Below, piece after piece: positions 24,925 to 32,415 of a stretch of 45,977 nucleotides of DNA. Position 1 is the stretch's first letter. Each line of letters opens with the position of its first letter. Both the position numbers and the translations under genes were made by a program. This DNA is from an uncultured Oscillatoriales cyanobacterium (GTDB taxonomy: Bacteria > Cyanobacteriota > Cyanobacteriia > Cyanobacteriales > Microcoleaceae): the NCBI GenBank assembly GCA_903893625.1, contig CAITND010000156.1, positions 1 through 45,977 of the forward strand. The letters run 5' to 3'. The notes below the pieces were generated by a model, which searched no databases, had not been told where the DNA came from, and saw nothing but the letters and a program-made list of their open reading frames with translations.

Positions 24925-27081
24925 TTACAACTCTTGTGTGATTGTAAAGCGCACTTCTTTGGTTAACCACTCCGCATTTGGATTGGGTTTGACACGCATA
25001 GAACGAGATATTGTCGGTGGATTATCAACGTCAGCACCAATGGTTGAAAATAGTTGATTCATCAGGTTAATATTCCCTTCTCCTTTTGTTCCTGCTTTTT
25101 CATCTAGGACAGCATTCAAATCTCCTTTACGTCCTAAATCTTCATCAAGGGCAGGCAAGGTTAGCCATTGAAAATTAGCTAATCCACGAGTTGCAAAGAG
25201 TTTTAGAGTTTCGTCGGCTTGCTTATAATTCATGCTGTCTGGTAATCCTGGTTCCAAATCAATCTCAATTTCTTGCTTATTTTCTAAAAGAGAAAAGATA
25301 TCTTGACTTCCATTAATCGGAATCTGAGAAATTGCCCAGGTTGGCTCCAAATCCAAAATAGCAATATTGAGAATTTGTCCAGAATTATTTTTGACTCGTA
25401 AATAAACCGATTCTCCTTCCTTCAAGATAATCTGGTTTTGGTTAGCAAAAGGTTTTTTATTGCTATCTAATAATTCCATATCAATTTGTTGCTCTAATTT
25501 TGAGTTGGAATTATCCAGACTTTGTATGGCTTGATACTTTGTTAAATGAACTAAACGCTTAACTACAGTTGCACCCACTTTTGGATCATTAATTTTCAGG
25601 GGTAAACCTAAGTTTTTCAAAGGTGTTGCGCTACAAATTTCATACTCCCCATTTCTGCCAACTGCAACTTGATAATCAGCTTCTTGATTATTCTCCGGTT
25701 GAACTTCTAAAACCCAGCCATTCCCGATTAATGCTTGCCGAACAATGTCTAACGCTTCTGTTTGTTGATTAACAAACTCCGGTGGCAGTTCATTCTCCTG
25801 ATTCCCAGCCTGTTTTTTATCAAATAAACGAACACGACGCACCAGTTCAACGGGTGCAGAAACCAAAACCGCAGGGGAACCGGGTTCTATATTTCCTCGG
25901 ACTTCAAAACCTCCAGTTTCCGGTAGTAAAACTTTAGCGATGGATTTAGAAGCCTGAACATCCTCTAATTCCACAATGGCTAGTTGCTGTTGCGGGTTAG
26001 AAAAATCCGTTGTATTCAGGGGATAAATGCCAAAGCGTGTACATGAGCTTAGTCCTTGGGCTAACCCAGCATCGAGAGTAACCTGGTTTCCATTAACGCT
26101 CGTAACATAAACGCTATAGGGAGTTAAAATGCGATCGCTACCGAATACTGAACGATTGCCGTCACCCAGTAACATCGGTAATTGTTGAGGAAACTTACTT
26201 TGAATTTGAGCGCAAATGCGATGATACAAAGCGCTAAAACTAATTCCCTTATTCCGAGTAGCCAGGGTATCCATCAACCAATAGGTTAACGCTCCATGTC
26301 GTTCTGTACCATTCACCGCATATTCATAGGCAAATTCATTGGGGCGACAGGCGGCTAAAAGAACGTAATTCTTGGTTTGAGGAACCCAAGAAACGCCACT
26401 ATAGTTTTCAGTGGCTAATGCTTTCCAGTTATTAATAAGTTCGTCACGATCAAAACCTAAACTGTCTGCACTTCGGGATGCTGTATCAATACGGTCAAAA
26501 CCTAAACTGTCTGTACTTCGGGATGCCGTATCAATTCCTTCTCCACCTCGAATGGCAGCATCCCCTCGCGTTGTCCCCCCGGAGTGACAACTATCCAGAA
26601 TTACCGTCACCACTAACCCTTTATCGGTCATGCGTTTGAGCAGGGTTGCTAATTCCACATCTCGCAGATAACGATCTTCTTGATCCCCTATATCCATCGG
26701 GACAAGGGCTTCATCGGGTTGGTCAGTTTCCTTGAGTTCTGGATAGATAGTTGTCGCCCGTCCTCCATGTCCAGAGTAATAAATACAAACTTGTTCTCCG
26801 GGTTGAGCAAGTTCTGTAATGGCGTGAAACTTCCCGACAATATTTTCATAAGTCGGTAGCAGGTCTGAAGTAACACTCGAATCATAAATTTCAGGATTTT
26901 GAGAAATTAACTTAACAATTTGTTCCGATGGAATTTTTAGAGTGCTTAAGAAATAATTTCCCACTAAGTTAATATCGCGTACACATCCCTTGAGATTTTT
27001 ATACATCTGATTGGTATTATAACCATCAATGCCGATTAAAAGGGCATAAAATTTGGTTTTTTGTTCAGATAAGTTGGACAT
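24925..27081 (-). CDS. Caspase-like protease (peptidase C14) with C-terminal DUF4384-like region
   Basis: 718 aa. The N-terminal ~330 residues are a caspase-like fold: YALLIGIDGYN, catalytic His105 in YYSGHGG, catalytic Cys165 in ILDSCHSGG, and AACRPNEFAYEY. Bacterial relatives (orthocaspases) cleave after Arg or Lys. Between the Cys motif and the next core strand is an Asp/Ser-rich loop made of two near-identical 15-residue units (IDTASRSTDSLGFDR). Residues ~345-718 contain beta-rich modules, including GESVYLRVKNNSGQILNIAI, a DUF4384-like pattern often found attached to such proteases. No signal peptide. A GGAGG sits just before the ATG. It is third in the minus-strand cluster, 57 bp after the M15 peptidase gene. 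Confidence 0.9.
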   Translation of the reverse strand: MSNLSEQKTKFYALLIGIDGYNTNQMYKNLKGCVRDINLVGNYFLSTLKIPSEQIVKLISQNPEIYDSSVTSDLLPTYENIVGKFHAITELAQPGEQVCIYYSGHGGRATTIYPELKETDQPDEALVPMDIGDQEDRYLRDVELATLLKRMTDKGLVVTVILDSCHSGGTTRGDAAIRGGEGIDTASRSTDSLGFDRIDTASRSADSLGFDRDELINNWKALATENYSGVSWVPQTKNYVLLAACRPNEFAYEYAVNGTERHGALTYWLMDTLATRNKGISFSALYHRICAQIQSKFPQQLPMLLGDGNRSVFGSDRILTPYSVYVTSVNGNQVTLDAGLAQGLSSCTRFGIYPLNTTDFSNPQQQLAIVELEDVQASKSIAKVLLPETGGFEVRGNIEPGSPAVLVSAPVELVRRVRLFDKKQAGNQENELPPEFVNQQTEALDIVRQALIGNGWVLEVQPENNQEADYQVAVGRNGEYEICSATPLKNLGLPLKINDPKVGATVVKRLVHLTKYQAIQSLDNSNSKLEQQIDMELLDSNKKPFANQNQIILKEGESVYLRVKNNSGQILNIAILDLEPTWAISQIPINGSQDIFSLLENKQEIEIDLEPGLPDSMNYKQADETLKLFATRGLANFQWLTLPALDEDLGRKGDLNAVLDEKAGTKGEGNINLMNQLFSTIGADVDNPPTISRSMRVKPNPNAEWLTKEVRFTITQEL
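26447..26536. repeat. Two tandem 45-bp units inside the caspase gene
   Basis: Units 26447-26491 and 26492-26536 differ at only a few bases and both keep the reading frame. They encode the IDTASRS(T/A)DSLGFDR duplication, in the loop following the catalytic cysteine. Recent slippage or unequal crossing-over is likely. Confidence 0.9.
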
Positions 27082-27138
27082 TTTTCCTCCGGGTTAAAAT
27101 TTGGATAAAAGAGTTCTGAATTAGAAAGTCACCCTGAT

Positions 27139-28053
27139 TTAAGCTAAGTGTTGACGAGTTTCTGTCCCAACAATACCATCTGCTTTCAAATTCTTTTTCT
27201 GTTGAAATTCTTTAACAGCTTTGTCTGTTCCTGATCCAAAAACTCCATCAGTTGACACAGTAATTGCTGCATTTTTTAAGCAGGTTTGCAACCATTTCAC
27301 ATCCGATCCTTCCATCATCGGTCTGCACAACCGTAGGACTCTGGGTTGTTCATCCCAAGGTGCTTTAGAAAACCCCATTGCGGGAGAACGGTTTAATGCT
27401 GACTCGGTTTCGCCACCAAGTCCATAAATTCCATCCTCTGTAATTCGTTCATTGGGATGATTTTTATTCCACAGTTTTTGAAAGGCTAAAATAGCTGTGG
27501 AACGAATATCTTTAGTCCCGCCTCCTACATAATCAAAATGGGGAGGATCTCCAGCTAAAGGATACCAATTTTGAGCCATTAAATAGGGTTCCCAACCTCT
27601 GGGATCTTCAATATCAAGGGCTAACCCACTTTGATGATTACTTGACCCTGGGAAGGCAACAGCACTAATCCCGTTGTACCAATTATAGAGCAACATTTGT
27701 TGGGCAATGGTGCGATAGGAGGAGTTAACAACCATCGGAATTTCTCGGGCTGCGATCGCTCGTTTTAGAGCTTCTTTTGCCGGAGGTTGCACTAGAGGAA
27801 ATGCCGCATCACCTAAATCAACCTTCAGATCATCACAACTAACTAAAGCGTTAGGAAGAACCAGGTTAATTTGATGAATGAGTTGTTGAGAAAGGGCATT
27901 AACAATCGCCGTAGACCCACCGGGGACATCTCGGACTAAACCATTAAAACTAGCTCGAATAGCTGAACGTGATTCTTGTTCATAAAATTCAAAACAAGCT
28001 TCGATTTCAGGGTTTTCCAAGAGATTTGGATGCTGATGTTCTGGATTGGACAT
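27139..28053 (-). CDS. M15-family D,D-peptidase with peptidoglycan-binding domain
   Basis: 304 aa. The central domain (~90-180) has the zinc ligands of VanY/D-Ala-D-Ala carboxypeptidases: His140 and Asp147 in SSNHQSGLALDIED, and His172 in DPPHFDYV, plus the conserved SSYRT. It should hydrolyse D-Ala-D-Ala bonds of peptidoglycan stems. The C-terminus (~235-304) is a PG_binding_1 three-helix module (DVKWLQTCLKNA ... DGVFGSGTDKAVKEFQQ ... DGIVGTETRQHLA), introduced by RVLRLCRPMMEG. There is no N-terminal signal peptide or membrane helix, odd for a cell-wall enzyme. It lies 60 bp after the lysozyme gene and is followed by the caspase gene; GAGG precedes its ATG. Confidence 0.88.
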   Translation of the reverse strand: MSNPEHQHPNLLENPEIEACFEFYEQESRSAIRASFNGLVRDVPGGSTAIVNALSQQLIHQINLVLPNALVSCDDLKVDLGDAAFPLVQPPAKEALKRAIAAREIPMVVNSSYRTIAQQMLLYNWYNGISAVAFPGSSNHQSGLALDIEDPRGWEPYLMAQNWYPLAGDPPHFDYVGGGTKDIRSTAILAFQKLWNKNHPNERITEDGIYGLGGETESALNRSPAMGFSKAPWDEQPRVLRLCRPMMEGSDVKWLQTCLKNAAITVSTDGVFGSGTDKAVKEFQQKKNLKADGIVGTETRQHLA

Positions 28054-28113
28054 AATAACTTTTCCTCGATTTCAAGGCGTTTTTTTAGAGTTTAACTTCG
28101 GATTTTATCTCGT

Positions 28114-28998
28114 TTATAAACCCAATTTTTTTAACGTTTCAGCACCAGCAATACCATCTACCGTTAAATTATTTTGCTGTTGAAACTGTTTAATTGCCTG
28201 TTGGGTTTGTCCTCCAAAAATGCCATCGGGTTGTAGATTAAATCCCGCGTTGACCAGGGCTTTTTGTAGTTGCTCAACATCCTGACCTTGCATTAACGGT
28301 TGACCCGGTTCAGATAAGCGTAAAACTCGTTTAATTTCCCAAGATTCACTTAAAAATAAAGAACGTTCGGCTCTCCGACGACGAGATAAACCCGCTAATA
28401 CTTGTCCTCCGGCTTTATCCCATCTCAAAAATTGATCCGCAGCCTCTTTATATTTTCCTTGGTTTAAAAGTTTTAACAAAGTTGACTCAAATAAAGCTCT
28501 GGCTCCGACGTTATAACAAAAAGAAACTAAAGCCGAAAATTGATTATCATTAATATCAACTTTCACCCCATCAAGAACGGAAATTTCATATTTTTTCATT
28601 TCTTTTTTGAGGCGTGCTTCTGCTTCTGGAATGGTCATGGTCATGCCTTCATAAACCCCTTCTGTAAATCCCCAGCCAATTGTCCAGATATCAACGGGGT
28701 CAAGATAAGCTTCTACATAAGCACCATTAGAACCTTGCTTTAATTCATGCAATCCTTCAAAGGATTTAATCAGTTTAATTCCTTCTGCATTAATTTTTCT
28801 AGTGGCGGATCTGGGTTCAACAGCACCCCGTGATCCTATATCCTCATCTGGAATCACTTCAAAGGTTTCTGCTGAAGTGAATTGTAGGGTTTCAATTAGC
28901 AGTTGAATGTGTCCCTGAGTTTCCGTAACTTGTATAATTTGTTCTTCTTGAAACTCATAAATACTGCCATCTTTTGCGATTTTAAGGGTTCTGTTCAT
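28114..28998 (-). CDS. GH24 lysozyme-like muramidase with peptidoglycan-binding domain
   Basis: 294 aa and first gene of the cluster. An N-terminal ~60-residue module (MNRTLKIAKDGSIYEF...) of unknown role precedes a phage-type lysozyme fold (~68-215): catalytic Glu81 in IKSFEG, then AYLDPVDIWTIGWG, LVSFCYNVGARALFESTLLK and GLSRRRRAERSLFL. This enzyme cuts the MurNAc-GlcNAc backbone. The C-terminal PG_binding_1 module (~225-294) is introduced by RVLRLSEPGQPLMQG, closely matching the linker of the M15 peptidase. No signal peptide. The Shine-Dalgarno is weak. A phage origin is possible for the lysozyme domain, but no other phage genes are nearby. Confidence 0.9.
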   Translation of the reverse strand: MNRTLKIAKDGSIYEFQEEQIIQVTETQGHIQLLIETLQFTSAETFEVIPDEDIGSRGAVEPRSATRKINAEGIKLIKSFEGLHELKQGSNGAYVEAYLDPVDIWTIGWGFTEGVYEGMTMTIPEAEARLKKEMKKYEISVLDGVKVDINDNQFSALVSFCYNVGARALFESTLLKLLNQGKYKEAADQFLRWDKAGGQVLAGLSRRRRAERSLFLSESWEIKRVLRLSEPGQPLMQGQDVEQLQKALVNAGFNLQPDGIFGGQTQQAIKQFQQQNNLTVDGIAGAETLKKLGL

Positions 28999-29023
28999 AA
29001 TAAAAAAATGGGAAGTTTGGAAA

Positions 29024-29044
29024 CCGCGTCTCTTCAGAGCGCGG
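29024..29044 (+). repeat. IS200/IS605-type end hairpin (remnant)
   Basis: CCGCG-T-CTC-TTCA-GAG-CGCGG: a 5-bp stem, one unpaired T on the 5' arm, a 3-bp stem and a tetraloop. This matches the architecture of the hairpin ending the tnpB element at 32249-32269. IS608-type transposases are known to recognise such hairpins through an unpaired T. Confidence 0.5.
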
Positions 29045-29698
29045 AGGAAAAACGACTCAAGAGAATTTATTCTCCTTGAATACTAGATTGAGAATCGACA
29101 AAAATTGTTGTATTTGCCGATTCCTGGTTTTTTGGTATTTCTACCACACTGATTTCTCAGGTTAAGTTAGCTTCGCCAATGTTATCGGTCGGTAACTATC
29201 TCAAAAGCACTGTCTTACCCCTCGTAAAACTGTTTAACTTTCGAGTTTTAGAGCTTGGAACTAGCTTCGCATCCCAAGGTAAGAACTTTAACGCTTACCG
29301 ATAACGGAGTCAGTTAAGACTTAGGCTGGTCAACTAACTAAAGTTAGAGGCATGAAGCCCCGTCACTTTAGTGCGGGGTGCTGACTCTTGGACTCCTTGA
29401 TTTGGTTTAGTTTAACAATTGAAATTTATAAATCCAGGGTAAATTTACAAAACTTAGTAATTTATACTTGATTAATTCTTGAAGGTTGTCTCAAAGGTTA
29501 TAGCGGTGGCGATCACCTTATTATTGGTTTGTTCAATGCAATAGCGCGAATTTTAAATTAATAGACTCAAAGACAACACTCTGCTAATACCCAACGGACT
29601 TTTACAACAATATTATTGTTTAAATTCCTAAATGAAAAATATAGCAATCCTCTACTCAAATCTGGGAACAATGCGGTAAAGTAAGGGATTTAGCACCA
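29045..29698. other. Gene-free spacer with IS605-like remnant
   Basis: No coding sequence supported. It contains a short palindrome (GAGAATTTATTCTC near 29071), an IS605-type hairpin at 29359-29379, and then ~320 bp of AT-rich DNA up to the dehydrogenase gene. The ~190 bp upstream of the second hairpin could be a decayed transposon end or guide-RNA scaffold (omega-RNA-like). The rest shows nothing I can name. Confidence 0.45.
29359..29379 (+). repeat. IS200/IS605-type end hairpin (remnant)
   Basis: CCCCG-T-CAC-TTTA-GTG-CGGGG: 5-bp stem, unpaired T, 3-bp stem, TTTA loop, in the context GCATGAAG...TGCTGAC. This matches the hairpin after tnpB (CCCAT-C-GCC-TTTA-GGC-ATGGG) in every structural detail. 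There is no tnpA or tnpB next to it. Confidence 0.6.
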
Positions 29699-29713
29699 TT
29701 GACTAAACTTGCT

Positions 29714-30868
29714 ATGCCTGAAACCTCCTCAACCCAGAATCTAATGTCCACTTCGGTTGTGAGTTTAAATATTGCCCCAGCCCAAGTTTTACGCGGCAAT
29801 AACGCCTTAACACAAGCAGGAGAGGCGATCGCCAGCTTTGGTCAACGTCCCTTAATTATTGGTGGCGATCGCACCTTACCCCTCACCGTCCAAGCTCTAC
29901 AACCAATTTTAGAGGGTCATCAACTCCAATTCGCTCAAGCATCCTACGGCGCTGACTGTAGCGAAACTAGCTTAACCGCCCTACGTCAAGCCGTCACCAG
30001 CCATAATGCAGATTTTATCATCGGGACGGGAGGCGGAAAAGCCCTGGATGCAGCCAAACTCATCGCCCATCAATGTCAACTCCCCATCGTCACTATTCCC
30101 ACCTCTGGGGCGACCTGCGCCGCTTGGACAGCCCTTTCTAACGTCTATTCCGAGGACGGAGCCTTTTTATATGATGTCAGTTTAGCCCGTTGTCCCGATT
30201 TATTGATTTTGGACTATAATTTAATTCAAACCGCTCCCCAACGGCTGTTAGTGGCGGGTATTGGGGATGCGATCGCTAAATGGTATGAAGCCTCCGTCAG
30301 CAGTGGACATTCCGATCAAACCTTCATTATCGCTGCGGTACAACAGGCGCGAGTCCTGCGAGATATATTATTACAAAAATCCTTAACCGCTTTAGAAGAA
30401 CCCAATGGCGAAACTTGGCGGGAAGTCGTGGATGCTACGGTGTTACTCGCTGGCGTTATTGGCGGTATTGGAGGTGCCCAATGTCGTACCGTTGCTGCCC
30501 ATGCAGTTCATAATGGTTTAACCCATGTTGCGGCTAGTCATGGGACTTTGCATGGGGAAAAAGTCGCCTTTGGGATTTTAGCGCAATTGCGTTTAGAGGA
30601 AATGGTACAAGGCAACCAACTCGCAGCCAGCGCTAGACAACAATTATTAAAGTTTTACACTGATTTAGGTTTACCCCAAACCCTGAATGATTTGGGAATG
30701 GGTGAAATTACCTTAGCCGAACTGCGACAAGCCGCCGAAGTTGCTTGTAATGACCGTTCTGATATTCATCGTTTACCCTTTAAAGTGGTTCCAGAACAGT
30801 TAATGGCGGCAATGGTATCAACAACTTCCCCCATTATTGAAATCAAACTGAAGAATTCAACCCCTTAA
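29714..30868 (+). CDS. Iron-containing alcohol dehydrogenase / glycerol dehydrogenase-like protein
   Basis: ~384 aa oxidoreductase of the glycerol-dehydrogenase-like branch of iron-dependent alcohol dehydrogenases. An N-terminal NAD(P)-binding part (PLIIGGDRTLPLT; IIGTGGGKALDAAKLIA with the GGGxxxDxAK motif) is followed by a helical metal domain: Asp in GIGDAIAKW, His in AHAVHNGL and His in ASHGTLHGEKVAFG. These ligands bind Zn or Fe. The substrate is unknown; relatives use glycerol, glycerol-1-phosphate or small aldehydes. The gene is more GC-rich and HIP1-rich than its neighbours. It sits alone between IS605-type hairpins. ATG 29714 is preferred over TTG 29699. Confidence 0.85.
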   Translation: MPETSSTQNLMSTSVVSLNIAPAQVLRGNNALTQAGEAIASFGQRPLIIGGDRTLPLTVQALQPILEGHQLQFAQASYGADCSETSLTALRQAVTSHNADFIIGTGGGKALDAAKLIAHQCQLPIVTIPTSGATCAAWTALSNVYSEDGAFLYDVSLARCPDLLILDYNLIQTAPQRLLVAGIGDAIAKWYEASVSSGHSDQTFIIAAVQQARVLRDILLQKSLTALEEPNGETWREVVDATVLLAGVIGGIGGAQCRTVAAHAVHNGLTHVAASHGTLHGEKVAFGILAQLRLEEMVQGNQLAASARQQLLKFYTDLGLPQTLNDLGMGEITLAELRQAAEVACNDRSDIHRLPFKVVPEQLMAAMVSTTSPIIEIKLKNSTP

Positions 30869-30962
30869 CTCTATATAGCAGCGAATGGGGAATGGGGAAC
30901 ACCAAAGACCCTTACAGGTAACGACCGAGAAAGCCCAGGAATTCAGGCGTTGGGATGAATCG

Positions 30963-30984
30963 GACTGTCTCTTTAGGGGCAGTC
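30963..30984 (+). repeat. IS200/IS605-type end hairpin upstream of tnpB
   Basis: GACTGTCTC (30963-30971), TTTA loop, GGGGCAGTC (30976-30984), with TCAA overlapping its 3' edge (30983-30986). The loop and flank (GAATC...GTCAAG) match the hairpin ending the tnpB element. It is either the left end of this tnpB element or the right end of a lost one. Confidence 0.5.
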
Positions 30985-30988
30985 AAGA

Positions 30989-31012
30989 TTAATTAATTAA
31001 TTAATTAATTAA
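30989..31012. repeat. (TTAA)6 simple repeat
   Basis: Six perfect tandem TTAA units. They lie 42 bp before tnpB, just upstream of a TATACT -10-like sequence (~31024-31029). Confidence 0.8.
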
Positions 31013-31054
31013 CTAATTGTATGTTATACTATTAATACTAACACAAAGAAATAA

Positions 31055-32239
31055 ATGCTGGTACTAGAAGTAAAGTTGAGCGGAAAAAATTGGCAGTATG
31101 AGGCACTGGATGAAGCTATTCGTACTACTAATTTTGTTCGTAATAAGGCTTTAAGGTACTGGATGGACAATCGCGGTGTTAGCAAAAACGATCTGCAAAA
31201 ACTTTGTGCCACTTTAGCTAAGGAATTTGAGTGGGCTAAAAAACTTAATTCTCAAGCTAGACAAGCTGCTGCTGATCGAGCTTGGATGGGAATTTCTCGG
31301 TTTTATCAAAACTGTCAAAAACAGAAACCCAAGAAAGGCTACCCAAAATTTAAAAAAAGAGGCCGATCAGTTGAGTATAAACAAACGGGTTGGTCTCTTT
31401 CAGCCGAGCGAAAAAAAATCACATTTACTGATGGCTTTCAAGCCGGAACTTTCAAGTTAATCGGTACTCGTGATCTAAATTTCTATCAGCTTGAGCAAAT
31501 CAAACGGATTAGGGTTGTTAAAAGAGCCGATGGGTATTACTGTCAATTCTTAATTAAGGTAGATCGTTCCGAGCCACAAGCACCTACGGGTAAAGCAGTT
31601 GGAATTGATTTAGGAATTGAAAGTTTCTACACTGATTCAGAAGGAAATCAAATCGAAAATCCCAGATTCTTGAGAAAGTCAGAGCAGTCCTTAAAAAGAC
31701 TACAACGACAAGTTTCTCGAAAAAAGAAAGGCTCTAACAACCGCAAGAAAGCCATTAATAAGATGGCGAGAAAACACCTTCATGTCAGTAGGCAACGTCG
31801 AGAATTTGCAGTAAAAATTGCACGGCGTTTAGTAACATCTAGCGATGTGATTGTCTATGAAGATTTAAAAGTGTGTAATTTAGTTAAGAATCATAGACTG
31901 GCTAAATCAATCTCAGATGCAGCGTGGTCAATGTTCACAGATTGGGTAGATTATTTTGCTAAAATACATGGAGTTCATGTATTTGCAGTAGCACCCCATT
32001 TCACATCTCAGGATTGTCATCAATGTGGTAAGAGAGTAGAAAAATCTTTATCAACTCGTACCCATAAATGTCCTAATTGTGAATTAGTTGAACATCGAGA
32101 TTTAAACGCGGCAAAAAACATTTTAGCAAGAGGATTAGGATTAAAAAATACGGTGGGGCACACCGGAATTTATACGCTTGAGGAGACTGAACCTCTGGTT
32201 AGTTCTGAGCAATCAGAATTGGTTAAGTGCGGTCATTGA
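31055..32239 (+). CDS. tnpB: TnpB, RNA-guided nuclease of IS200/IS605-type element
   Basis: 394 aa, full length for TnpB. An N-terminal helical/HTH region (MLVLEVKLSGKNWQYEALDE ...) and basic KKGYPKFKKRG segment precede the RuvC-like core: Asp in VGIDLGIES, Glu in IVYEDLKV and Asp in EHRDLNAAKNI. The four-cysteine zinc finger is CHQCGKR...HKCPNCE. All catalytic residues are present, so it should be an active DNA nuclease guided by an omega-RNA from its own 3' end. No TnpA transposase gene lies nearby, so this is a solo tnpB that depends on a helper in trans. Confidence 0.95.
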   Translation: MLVLEVKLSGKNWQYEALDEAIRTTNFVRNKALRYWMDNRGVSKNDLQKLCATLAKEFEWAKKLNSQARQAAADRAWMGISRFYQNCQKQKPKKGYPKFKKRGRSVEYKQTGWSLSAERKKITFTDGFQAGTFKLIGTRDLNFYQLEQIKRIRVVKRADGYYCQFLIKVDRSEPQAPTGKAVGIDLGIESFYTDSEGNQIENPRFLRKSEQSLKRLQRQVSRKKKGSNNRKKAINKMARKHLHVSRQRREFAVKIARRLVTSSDVIVYEDLKVCNLVKNHRLAKSISDAAWSMFTDWVDYFAKIHGVHVFAVAPHFTSQDCHQCGKRVEKSLSTRTHKCPNCELVEHRDLNAAKNILARGLGLKNTVGHTGIYTLEETEPLVSSEQSELVKCGH

Positions 32240-32277
32240 TTCAAGAATCCCATCGCCTTTAGGCATGGGAGTGTCAA
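32150..32277 (+). ncRNA. Predicted omega-RNA overlapping the tnpB 3' end
   Basis: In this family the guide RNA scaffold is transcribed from the last part of tnpB through the right-end hairpin, and the guide lies beyond the element boundary. Here the hairpin CCCAT-C-GCC-TTTA-GGC-ATGGG lies 10 bp after the stop. The 5' limit is a guess; the RNA is inferred from family knowledge. Confidence 0.45.
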
Positions 32278-32415
32278 CCAGAGTCCTAGACAAATTGCGA
32301 TATCAGAATTAAGAATTGAGAAGGGAAGGAAAAAAGCAGACCCGATCGGGGGAAAATAAAGAATCACTTTTTTCTTCTACTGAACACATTAGTTTTAACC
32401 TAACATAATCGACCA

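Larger units (their letters stand above)
31055..32277 (+). mobile_element. Solo tnpB element (IS200/IS605 family), right end defined
   Basis: Contains intact tnpB and the right-end hairpin at 32249-32269, followed by GTGTCAA. TCAA (32274-32277) is the cleavage motif at the right end of IS608-like elements. The left boundary is uncertain and may reach the hairpin at 30963-30984. Confidence 0.7.

Noticed and set aside
28114-28998. Prophage remnant suggested by the GH24 lysozyme
   Set aside because: No capsid, tail, integrase or terminase genes nearby; the gene is embedded in a caspase cluster and has a PG-binding module matched by its neighbour.
30989-31012. (TTAA)6 as transposon target-site duplications
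   Set aside because: IS200/IS605 elements do not make target duplications, and the run is a simple repeat; likely only an AT-rich promoter-proximal tract.
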